Of a stretch of DNA of 64,000 nt, positions 47,301 through 57,237 are shown one piece after another (positions within the stretch are counted from its first letter, which is position 1; each line of letters opens with the position of its first letter). Source of the DNA: Gordius sp. MW1 (lineage: Eukaryota > Nematomorpha > Gordioida > Gordea > Gordiidae). The notes below the pieces were generated by a model that was given only the letters and a program-made list of their open reading frames with translations, was not told where the DNA came from and ran no database searches. Location of the stretch: the NCBI GenBank assembly GCA_964036665.1, contig OZ038531.1:6200168-6264167 (forward strand), written 5' to 3'. The position numbers and the translations under genes are program-made.

Positions 47301-50300
47301 AAGAATTTATACTTAAGATTTAATGCTATAATGCTGCTAACTGTTTATAAACCCTTTCATTACATTAATGCTGCTATAGAAGATTTGAACTCAAATTTTG
47401 GTTGATAACACTAATATTAGTAAGGCAGCTATAATAAATTCTTTTAAAAGATGAATATCAAAGCAAAGTTAAAGCGTGTATTGTAGAAACTAAGGTTGCC
47501 TTCGACTTGATACAGGGCCTATACTTTGTCAAAGCCGAACTTAGTAGTATATTAAGTAAATACCAGGCTTCCATAGCGTAAACACTTTGTTTCATCGTCA
47601 TTTTTTTAAATTCTTATACAATGAATATATTAGTAACCATCGTTAGAAGATAATATTAAAGAAATACCCTTGTTTTTGATAGCTTATTTTACCTCCGAAT
47701 TTCCATTATTTCCTTCGGTACACCTGAGATTTCTATTTCTGCAAAAGTCAAATGCGGATTGAGGATCTGACGATACGATTAAATTTTGTACCAAACCCTA
47801 TAATAACAATAGTATTATGATAATAATTTTCAGACAAGGGAAAAAAGTAAGTTTATGATAAATAATAATAGGCAGAGTAATCGAAGTATAATTAATTCGA
47901 AATTAACTTACAATAAAGGGTTCATCCTCGTAAAATGGTTGACCGAACAGCAATGTCCCATCCTCTGTATGTAAGGACTCGGTAGAGCTTCTTTCTAATG
48001 GCTTTGTATCGGCGTGTCGGCAATCCAGGATTAATGTCACTGAATCCCCTTTTACGCTAAAGGCTAAAATGTGCCAACTAGGGGAAATTTTAAAAAATAA
48101 TAGATTTTATAAAGGACAATAATAATAAATATGATACAATATTTTTTTACTATTTGGTGAGAATCATTAGTGAAAGATTCTAATTTTGCCGCCACAAAGG
48201 TTTTTATAACGTTCTAAAGACAAATAGCATTCAAATTAGTCTAATAATAAACAGATAGCTAATACAAGCAAGAAAGGCTAAGTATTTAGTTCAACTTCAA
48301 AAACTTGACAGTGAAGGCGAGCAAACTAAATTTTTTCTAAAATTATATTACCTATAGATCTTTCTTTGGCCGCGGAAAAAAGAGGCAAACATTTTTACGC
48401 TATTAAAACATCAACTAACTTCTCATCTGCCAAATTGACTCCAAAAATGGGACTGCTGTTAGCTTTTTTGCTCGAACTTTCTTCGTCTACTTCATTACTT
48501 TGGCCCTCGCTACCCTCTCCATTTGCATTCAGAGATTGATCATCGTAATATAATTGCACTTGCGTTCCAAAAAGTTTAAGCGATAGCTCTTTGTAGTCGT
48601 TTTCATCGTACAAGGTAAATAGGGTCATAGCTTGTTCACTCTCACCCGACCTTCGGGTAAAGGCGGGCGATGAAAAATTAGCCTTAAGACTAGCAACCAC
48701 CGAAAAGTCTCTCGGAAATTCTAAGTTAAAAATAGTTTGGATTAAATAAGAAAATTAAACGTGAGGCCTGGTTGAACCGCTCAATGATCTTTTTAAAATC
48801 CTCTGAAGGATATTAAATGTTCAGTTTTTATATTAAGATTATCATTGCGGTTATGAACACAATCTAAAAAAGGTTTATATATTGAATACAAAATTGTTTC
48901 TTTAAAATACAAAAAAAATTTCACGAAGTGTGACAAACAGCTATAGTAAAATATTAAATAAATATGTGTTGATTCAGACATATACTTGGCCAAATGTGAT
49001 GAGAATTCAGGCTGAGTTGAACTTTGTCGTGAACGGAATAGGAGAAAGGTTTCAAACCATTTTGCGTCTCGTCACTCTGGACACCTTCATCTTTTTTTTG
49101 AGGGTCACTTTTGACCCCGGTATGGGAGGAGTTATATTCGTCCCCGAAATAGCTATTACGTTCTTTAGCACTGCTATTTGAAGGTGACCCTTCATTATTG
49201 CTTATTGTCGTTGAAGGCACTAAGGAGGCGTCGTATGGGGAAATACAGAAACCCGGAGCCTCCTCAATCCCCAATGGCTTAGATTCGAGGTTCAAAATTT
49301 CAATTATATTCACAGAATCTAAATGTGCCAAAAAATTGTACTTTAATTTTATTTACACTAATTTTGGCTATAAAATAAATTTTTATAATTTACCTTAAAC
49401 TCATAGAACTTAACTAATCAGTATAACTTAACATAAACTTGAGGCATCGGTCGATGTTAAGCTCAAAAAAGTGGTAGCGGTTATCTTGTTTTTTAAGGTG
49501 CATGTAGTAATAAAGTTGACACATGGATTTAATTAGTTATTTTATGATTTAAACCAAAATGTTCAACGAACAAATGATTTTATGTTTAACTAGCCATATA
49601 TTTAGCGTATACAACGTTTGATTCAGAAATTTTATTTCTCTCTTTTAACTATAAATAACGAGCATGGGCGTAGCCAGCATTGGAATTAGGGGGGCGGGCA
49701 ATAATGAATTAAGGAGGGGCAGAATGAACAATTTTTGAAATTCTAGCCATAATATTGATAAATTTCAACAAATTTATGGATTTAAAGGCTCCCTGCTCCC
49801 CCTTGGCTACGCACATGGTAATGTGGTACATTAAAATAAATAGCACAAATTTATTATTATGATTATTTTATTTATTTATGGAAAGAATTATATTGTATTG
49901 TAGTAGAAATAATTTTTGCCTCATGTTACAAGAGTTTTTAAAAGGGCTTGGAATTTTTGTAGTGCTTTAACCGAAACAACTAATTTTTATGGAAAAATAA
50001 TACCAATCATTTGAAAACCTTTATTTATATAACTTTTGACTCGGAAATTAGGCATTATCCTAATTAATGTTACCAAAGTTCTAATTTTTATAATTCTATA
50101 GTTAATTACACTTTTGATAAATTAAGTAAAATCATGTTTTTTCCTCTAAAAAATAAAGGCCCGGCTTAAAAATGCCTTTCCTCTAAATACTCATTTAAAA
50201 CTATATGCTATTTCATTAAATAAGTATTAATGATTTTTCTGATCAGCTAACACGATATACTAAATTTAATGGCCTAATCTACCAAAATAAAACACAGGAA

Positions 50301-50985
50301 ATTTCCAGAATTGATATAAGATATTCGGATAACATTGGAAACTTGACTATTATAAATTACTCATTAATGATATATAAATATTGTTTCAATTAGGACCTAA
50401 TTTTTGATAAGTTTTAGGCATACTCAGGCACTCAACAATTCCTAAACATTTCATACAATTATATTAGCCCATATATGGGAAATAGCATGAGCGCGATACG
50501 ATTGACTCTGATTATTCCCCAATAAGACTTACCCAATTGCCCCAAAATAATAGGCAAAATTTAAAATTTATGCGGAACTAGAATGGAAATAAAATTAACG
50601 TGCATATTGAAATAATAGCTTGAATTTATGAAATAGGTGAAGGCCCACCTTACTTTAAATATTGAATAGGTTTCTAAAGTTTTTGGTCTAGGTTATAAGA
50701 CGAAATGCTCGTTAGAACTGAACGCTTACGTAAGATCGAACCTTTAATAGCTTACCATTCAAATCTAAAAGATTAAAATGCAAAATTACCAGCGGGGTTA
50801 TTGTTGGCTATTGGAAAGGAATTATGACTAGCGGCATTTTGAGACGCGTCTGTGATGAGAACAAGATTTTGGGACACCAAAATATATAGTAAAAACAATA
50901 GAGTTTTGCGGTATTTTTGCATCCGGGTCAGCATAATACTCATTGAAGATGACGATTGCATTTGAGGCCTATTAAGTAGGACCAT
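32308..50985 (-). CDS. Fibrillar collagen alpha chain, clade B-like (type V/XI)
   Basis: Secreted procollagen of the extracellular matrix. Its 46 coding exons total 5955 nt (1984 residues). Order: signal peptide; TSPN domain ([19 protein letters not shown]); 217-residue charged region; short interrupted helix; the linker [20 protein letters not shown], similar to the COL5A1/COL11A1 linker; 338 uninterrupted Gly-X-Y triplets (1014 residues, the classical length); furin-like RPKR; COLFI domain ending [10 protein letters not shown]. Most helix exons are 45, 54, 99 or 108 bp, begin with Gly and are phase 0. Exons: 50790-50985, 48986-49318, 48420-48720, 47912-48077, 47693-47797, 45456-46106, 45143-45205, 45019-45093, 44482-44556, 44383-44439; helix exons from 44284-44337 down to 36600-36743; then 35871-36092, 35587-35755, 34974-35086, 34862-34930, 33745-33981, 32308-32451. 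An upstream in-frame methionine is possible. Confidence 0.96.
33536..33701. mobile_element. MITE, CATGGGCGTAGCC family, copy 3
   Basis: Diverged ends AATGGGCGTTGCCAGG and CGCTATGCCTATG. The exact 8-mer TACATTAT flanks both sides (33528-33535, 33702-33709). A 12-base G run lies near the left end. It is in the last collagen intron. Confidence 0.85.
35188..35330. mobile_element. MITE, CATGGGCGTAGCC family, copy 4 (short)
   Basis: Left end CATGGGCGTAGCCAGG. The right end is reduced to GGGGCCATG. The flanks AGCTAGTA and AGCTAGTG match at 7 of 8. G runs of 14 and 11 lie inside. It is in a collagen intron next to a COLFI exon. Confidence 0.75.
40998..41271. mobile_element. MITE with AGGGCTTGTCTTAATATCG termini
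   Basis: The ends AGGGCTTGTCTTAATATCG and CGATATTAAGACAAGCCCT are inverted repeats. The interior has a perfect palindrome, TTTTGCTGCGCAGCAAAA (about 41021-41038), and the words AACTTCGAATTCACAACAG. No clear target duplication. It lies in the 1.7-kb collagen intron, next to an hAT remnant. Confidence 0.7.
41297..42079 (-). mobile_element. Non-autonomous hAT element with GAATCGAATC subterminal arrays
   Basis: The left end TACGACTGTGGATTTCGAAT and right end (inward) TAAGCCTGTGGGAAATATTC are imperfect inverted repeats. The exact 8-mer ATTCGGGC lies at 41289-41296 and 42080-42087. Both ends are filled with GAATCGAATC/GAATTCGAAT words. On the minus strand (about 41570-41709) the frame includes [20 protein letters not shown], which resembles the helical region before the hAT C-terminal domain. 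A deletion derivative inside a collagen intron. Confidence 0.85.
42113..42229. mobile_element. MITE, CATGGGCGTAGCC family, copy 5 (internally deleted)
   Basis: The right end CCTGGCTACGCCTAGG and eroded left end CCTGAGCGTAG are flanked by the exact 8-mer CCTACTTT (42105-42112, 42230-42237). At 117 bp it is the shortest copy. Confidence 0.8.
45456..46106 (-). other. Collagen variable-region exon: coiled coil plus Asp/His tract
   Basis: A single 651-bp exon encodes 217 residues between the TSPN domain and the minor helix. It begins with an Arg/Glu-rich helical stretch ([20 protein letters not shown], then [20 protein letters not shown]). A Tyr/Gln/Gly-rich middle follows, then an acidic, histidine-rich segment ([20 protein letters not shown], about 10 His in 40 residues). 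Vertebrate clade B chains carry tyrosine-rich acidic regions here. The coiled coil and Asp/His tract are specific to this protein as far as I can tell. Confidence 0.88.
46513..46693. mobile_element. MITE, CATGGGCGTAGCC family, copy 6
   Basis: Perfect ends CATGGGCGTAGCCAGG and CTGGCTACGCCCATG. The 8-mer GATATATA is duplicated (46505-46512, 46694-46701). G and C runs lie at the ends. The best-preserved copy, in a collagen intron. Confidence 0.92.
47693..50985 (-). other. Collagen signal peptide and TSPN domain exons
   Basis: Five exons. Exon 1 (50790-50985) encodes a basic n-region and hydrophobic core ([20 protein letters not shown]). Exon 2 (48986-49318) starts [20 protein letters not shown] and contains a long Ser/Asn/Glu-rich insertion before VHDKVQLSL. 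Exons 3-5 (48420-48720, 47912-48077, 47693-47797) give the laminin-G-like sandwich with [35 protein letters not shown] and [13 protein letters not shown]. Acidic insertions in exons 2 and 3 make the domain longer than usual. Confidence 0.92.
49663..49817. mobile_element. MITE, CATGGGCGTAGCC family, copy 7
   Basis: Ends CATGGGCGTAGCCAGCATT and TTGGCTACGCACATG. The interior closely matches the 19938 copy. Flanks show only weak 8-bp similarity. It is in collagen intron 1. Confidence 0.8.
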
Positions 50986-53900
50986 AGCTGCGCTTCCACG
51001 TGCTTACCCGAGAACAATCGAAAAAGTCGTTTAAATGCGACAATTTTATCAAAATTGGACAAATATTATAAAATATAATGGTATTTATTATTAATCAGGA
51101 CGGGTCGCGCAGCATTTACAGCATATAAATGGGTAAAGCTTAAATGAGAACTAGCATGGTCCTGCGCTTTTTTTTAAGGGAAGGGAAAGAGATATAATTT
51201 AATTAGTATGGTCGGGTGGCGGTTATACAGAGGTTGGCAAAAAAAACTACGGCCGATCAAGGATTTGGTATTATTATTATGCCTGTTGATTATTTACACC
51301 TCACCCTAAACAGTTAGGTTGTGAATATAATCGAGGAAGAGATTTTTCTACGAATTTAAAAGTTGATTGGATCCTGAATCAACTATCATGCATAAACTTT
51401 TAAGAAGTTATTTAAATTTTTTAATTATAAGTTTAATTGAAAGTTGGCAAAGGAGTATGATTGTAATCACGAAGTGCATAAAACGATAAAATTTTATCTA
51501 AACTTTTTGTTGAGGACTCCCTCTTTAATTTTTTTTCGGTGGGGGTAATAGTTTCCCCTTAAGTGCAGTCAAGGTAGTTTATTTTTTGATTAATTTATCA
51601 ATTAACATATGGTGTATTGGAAATTTTTAATTCGGAAAAATGATTAAACCATCTCCAAAAAAGTATTTAAAATAAACAATGAACCCTCCATCGGATCGTA
51701 TAGGCTTATTGTAGTTTAAAGTAAGTAAACTGTAGTGAATTGACCCCTTCCCAAATGGATGTGGGAAAGGAAGGGGGTGGGGGAGAGAAAAATTGATCCG
51801 TTTTTATAATTATTCCGTTTTATTTTTAATTTATGTGGTTTGTTCAATCAATTATACAACGGCCACACTGGGCCAGTACTCTTCGCCCGCCGCCTGATGT
51901 ACCATATCAGGCGAAACACATGCTATAATACTTTGATTTCGCGAAAAAATCTTTTAACTCTCATTCTCCAAACTCTAGAGTTTCTTAAATTTTATTTTAC
52001 ATTTTACATAGGGTACTCCCAAAATTACGATCAAGCATCATGATACATGCAAAGATACTACGTGGAACTACATTTTGTAATTCGATGTTATTGCACTTGT
52101 GATTAGATAAATTGAAAATTATAAAAATTGGGTAAAACACGACTTTCACGCCACGTTAATATGCTTTTAAAGCTTTAGCAACCTGTTGAACTGCATTTTT
52201 TAAATTACGGCCTTCCCATAAAACTATTAGTCCATTATTAACTCTCGTTGTTTTAATTTTGGTTCTATGTTCATTTATTTGGAGATCAGCCCATAATTTA
52301 ATATCAATTTTTTTAACATTCATAGATTTAATTCAATTCATATTTTGTATAAAAAATGATAGGTTAAAAACCTCTAGCATCATATAACGCTGGCCATTTG
52401 GAATATTTTACGAAATTTAAACGGATGAACCAAAAAATTAGGTTCGCTCAAAATAGCATGTGTTAAGATAAATCTCGAAAAACTTTACCGAGATCTGATG
52501 CTCTCTGCTTAATGAATTAATTAAATTGAATTGGAAAAAAGCGAGGCTTTTATCAACTTCTTCGCGATTGCTTGTTTTTAATCAACATATTACATTACTA
52601 AATAAAAAAAGTTGTACATCGTATTGCAAATAATGCTGTAAAATCCTAAAAAATCAATCTTTTAATCACCAATTATTGGTAAACAGTCTAATAAAATAAT
52701 GCCCTATTTGATAAAATTGACAAATTTAAAAAAAATTGCTATAAAGACTAGAATTGTCTAGCTATTTTGTGTATCAAAACCGAAAATGCATAAATACATA
52801 TAATAAAAAACAAAAAATTATGTTTTTGTTAAATATTATTTTCGTCAAACTTTTTAAAATTCAATAAGAGATCGTTTAATCAATAAACCGTAACCTTATA
52901 TCAACCCAACAAGACACAGGCTTTTAAAATTTTTAAATTTTCATATTCGTGGCCAATTAAAATGTAAATTATTTAAAATAAAAATTTTCCTACGATTATC
53001 GTAAAACATAATAAATATATCTGCATTAATTAGTTATATTTTTACCGTAAAAATATAATATTACAAATAAATTACCAAATAAATAGCAAGCTAAACTTTA
53101 CATATTTGGGATCAAAAATAAAACTATCGTGTTAATTCATTTAAGAACCTTTTTTCCTTTCTTCCTTCGCCAAAATATCTAAAATTTGAGTTTGCAAAAA
53201 AATAAAAAAAGATTTGCTTTTTCGGGATACACGTATATTTTAAAAAATAGTGGATCCGTATAAGTGTTTTAAAAATAAGAAGTCATGATAGGTTCATTGT
53301 TCTGTTAACGGTAGTAATAAAATGAGCATTGCGACAATAAAATGCTCAAATATTTCAATACATTTGTCTTATTTTAAAAGATATAAAAATTGAGGATGTG
53401 CTTGTGTCTAAACGAATTTGGTTTAAGATACTTTGGCTGCGCAAGACTTTGCCTCGCTGTATATCTCGATCGTCATCCAAAATACCCATCTAAGATGAAG
53501 ATTAGTAATATCAGCCACCTGTTTGTATTGCAACGACAGCTCTCTAGATAGCAGATTAAAAAGTGTAATTTATAATCAACTAATCAAGAGTTTTATAGTA
53601 GTTAACAATCTAATCCGCATGTCATAAATATATCAAAGAATTAACTTTTTTCTGCAAAATAGTTTGTTAAGATAGATAAATTATGTAAATCAATGTTAAT
53701 AAATGTATCTAAAAATTCTTAAGCATTATTCTGCATCCTTTAGCTTACTTGATTTCATGTTTAACCACATTGCATATCCCCTTTTTATGCTAATATATCG
53801 CTTCATTTTTGGCATATAGCACAAGATGTGACTAAGATCATGCCATATTTTTAATCTTAATTATTATATTTATTATAGAATTGTTAACCTTACTTAGCTT

Positions 53901-54158
53901 GATGAATATTTTTGCAAATTATTTACTATTTTAAAAGACAGAATGTTGACTGGTTGTTTTTAAAAACTTAAATTAATAAAATCAAACAGATTAATACTGA
54001 TTAACGGGCACGTTTAAATATTCCTTTTATAAATAGATTTCAGCTAAAAACTATTTTAATTACTGATATGATGTTATTCTTTTGTCAATCTATTTAGAAG
54101 TTTCGTGTGCAAAAAGTGGAGGGTTGGCGTCGAGTCGGAAGCTATCCAACTCCAAAAT
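50986..54158. other. Region upstream of the collagen start, with two small candidate coding islands
   Basis: No recognised gene. An intact 55-codon minus-strand ORF at 52156-52323 starts MNVKKIDIKLWADLQ and ends NAVQQVAKALKAY. A less AT-rich island at 53423-53543 on the minus strand follows a TCTAG acceptor and reads ELSLQYKQVADITNLHLRWV to a stop. Neither has a recognisable domain. The rest is AT-rich without clear repeats. Confidence 0.4.
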
Positions 54159-54166
54159 CATAATAG

Positions 54167-57166
54167 TAGTGCTGAAAACGAACGCGTTCAAATTTTGTGA
54201 ACGCGTTCATGAACGGCGTTCTTTTATTTTTTGGTAAACTTTGAACGTGAACACGTTCCTTTTTTTGATGAACGCGTTCAAATTTAACGTTCGTTCAATT
54301 TTAAAAACCCTTTTTTATTTTTATTTTTATTTATTTAAAAATTAATGTTAATCCGAATTTTTAACAAAAAAGTCTTATATTTTTTAATCAGCTTTTTTCC
54401 TGTTTCCTATTATTACTAATTCCGAAATACTTTTAACAACATACTATAAACATAAAGTGCAAAAGAAGATAAGATCAAAGTTAATTAATTTGATATTATT
54501 AATTAAAGTTTAATTTATAGGTTAATATGGACAATCATAATATTATATCGTCGTCATCTTCAGATTCTGAATATTCAAAATCATCAGAATCAGATGAATT
54601 GAAATTGCCATGGCCAAAATATGAAAAATATTTTTCAATCGTTTCATATAAAGGAGGATCATTCAATCATTACAAAATGTAAAATGTGTCCAAAAAGTAT
54701 TATTTCCACATCAAGAAGCTCAAGTTCTAATCTAAAAAGACACCTGATTGTAAGATACAAATTTACCTTTTTCTTTTTCAAATATAAAGGATACTTGTAT
54801 TTTTTGTTAAATTATAGCATCTTAAATTTAAAATACTTTTAGATTATCATTTCATTACCAATTATAAAAAATTTACCAAATAAGAACATGACCTATAATA
54901 AGAATGCTTAATTACATTACAACAATAATTAATAAAATACTTAATGATTAGTCAAATATATTAGATACAAGTTTTTGGGGTAGAGCCAAACACTGGTTTT
55001 AGATATATTATTTTATAAGTCTTTTCCTTGCTATTATCAGTTTAATAAAATAATATCATCTATAGGATAACTTATTAAAAAGTATTTTATTTTTATAAAA
55101 CCATCATGATAATATGCTAAAAGAAATAAATGAAGTTCTTTCAAAATCTTCTGATAAAAATAATAAAAATGTAAAATGTGAAAAATTCTAACAGACTCTA
55201 AACAGTTCATATGTGACTCAATCACAAATAGATGGTGTAATAATCAATTTTGTGATAGAATATCTACAGCCATTTAATATAGTTGAAAAACCTTCATTTT
55301 TAAAAATGATTACCACTTTAAAACCCTAATAAAAAAGTTATGTCACGCCCAACGCTTACATCAAAAATCTCCAAAGATTATAACATCATGATAGATAAAA
55401 TAATTACTTGTTTAGCCAACCAAACCTTTCTTTGTATCACAGCGGATTCATGGTCATCATACCATCGGTAATTTGTACATAATTTGAAATCAATTTTTTA
55501 ATATTATTAGTTCATTTTTAGGCATGACTGCCCACTGGTTGGATGTAGTCACTTTAGAAAGAAAATCAGCATGTTTAGCTTGCCAAAGTCTAACTAGCAA
55601 ACATACATTTGATTATTTAGCAGAAACAATTTCAAACCTTCTTAAAAGATTTAAGATACAGAACAAGGTGGCATTATGTGTCACTGACAATGCAAGAAAT
55701 TGGCCTTTAGTACATTTTATATTTTTAAACAAATTATATGTTATTCGAGAAAGTATCTGAAGACGAGGAAGATGAAATTGTCTCATTTCTATTAAATGAA
55801 ATATTTGAATATCAAAGTAGGCAGGAAAGTTTTATTTACCTCCTAAAACATCACTCTTGTGCAATCTTAATCTAGTGGCAAGTGTCGATGCTGAAAAGGC
55901 ACTAGAAATTCCATCTTTTAAAAACATATTAAAAAGTGCATAAATGCAAAAATTTTTGGAACAAGCAAAATCAGTCAACATCATTTGCTGATGATGTAAA
56001 AAAAAATTTATCAAGGTTGCTTATAAGACCTGTTGTTACAAGATGGAATTCATATTATAATTCCTTAAAATTAATAGACTCATTAATAAAAGATAAACCT
56101 CATTTATTTGACAAAGTATGCGACATGGGAGGATTAGCAAGGCTTACAACTAATGATAAAATATTTTTGGAAGAATACTGTACTGTAAGTCCTAATAAAA
56201 TTTTTTAGGATAAATATTATAATAAATTTTAAATATTAAAACAGATCATGGAACCTGTTGCTACCGCTCTCACTATTTTAGAAAGTGAGGAAAATATGCA
56301 TTTGGGCTATTTGACCCCAACAATAACAATAGTTATTTTGAAATTAAAAAAAATCACTAGCCTAAAATATGGTCAACCATTGATTGACGCTGTATTAAAT
56401 GGGATCCATCAAATTAATCGCATATATTTTCTTTTTTTTAAAGATTTCAACAAATATATGAAGATCAATATCTTCTTTCGGCCATTATACATCCAATGTT
56501 CAAGCTTCAATGGCCTTGGATTAAACTTCGAGAAATGAACCTTTAAAAAATAATCTTTTAGTGTTATTGAAAAAAGGGATTGAAACCCCTAGAAATGATA
56601 AAGAAAGAGCCGTCAATTCCGAAATATCATTTTTTGACGAGGAAGTAGAGGGGGGATTGGAGGATGATATTTTGTCGCAATTTTTTGAAGCGAGGGACAA
56701 AACATTAAATGTTTTTAATAAATTTCCTCCTTTAAAAAGTTTTTTTATTAAGTATAATACTCCAATCCCCTCATCTGCCCCTGTGGAGCGGGTTTTTAGT
56801 ATAGCTAATGCTGTATTAACTGCCAAGCGTTCCTGCTTATCAGACGAGAATTTTGAGAAACAATTATTATTAAAAATCAATAAAAAAAATTTTATAAATA
56901 ATCTTTATATTCGCTCTATTAAATTATATTGATTTATAATAATATTGTCGAAATAAAACTATCATTTTTTATCATGGCTATTTATTGTATTAAAAAATAT
57001 AAGACATTTATTTATTAAATTAAATTTTAAAAAACTTTATCATAAAATTTTGCGCGTGAACGCGTTCCTTTTTTTTAAACTAATGTGAACGTGAAACCGT
57101 TTGATTTTTGTCAATGAACGCTGAACGCGAGCGCGTTCGATTTTTTTACAAATGTTTACAGCACTA
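54167..57166 (+). mobile_element. Full-length hAT transposon (3000 bp) with decayed transposase
   Basis: The ends TAGTGCTGAAAACG and TGTTTACAGCACTA share TAGTGCTG inverted, with the exact 8-mer CATAATAG at 54159-54166 and 57167-57174. Both subterminal regions hold several copies of the palindrome GAACGCGTTC and variants. It contains the transposase remnants listed separately. The only element in the window with a near-complete DNA-transposase gene. Confidence 0.95.
54527..56932 (+). pseudogene. hAT transposase, BED finger to hATC, frameshifted
   Basis: Parts in order: Ser/Asp-rich N-terminus (from ATG 54527); BED-type zinc finger (TKCKMCPKS, then SSNLKRHL, about 54650-54750); catalytic core with ITADSWSSYH, MTAHWLDVVTLERKS, VALCVTDNARN and RPVVTRWNSYYNSLKLID; MEPVATALTILESEENMHLG; and the C-terminal dimerisation domain (TPIPSSAPVERVFSIANAVL, 56760-56900). 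The finger is out of frame with the N-terminus, and the HWLD segment out of frame with DSWSSYH. One join does look like a real intron: YCT|GTAAGT to AAACAG|ATCATGGAACC. Probably inactive. Confidence 0.85.
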
Positions 57167-57237
57167 CATAATAGTTTCAAAGAAAATTTTATAAGAAAAA
57201 GCTAGGGCGTTCTCCACAAACGACGCACTGCATACCC

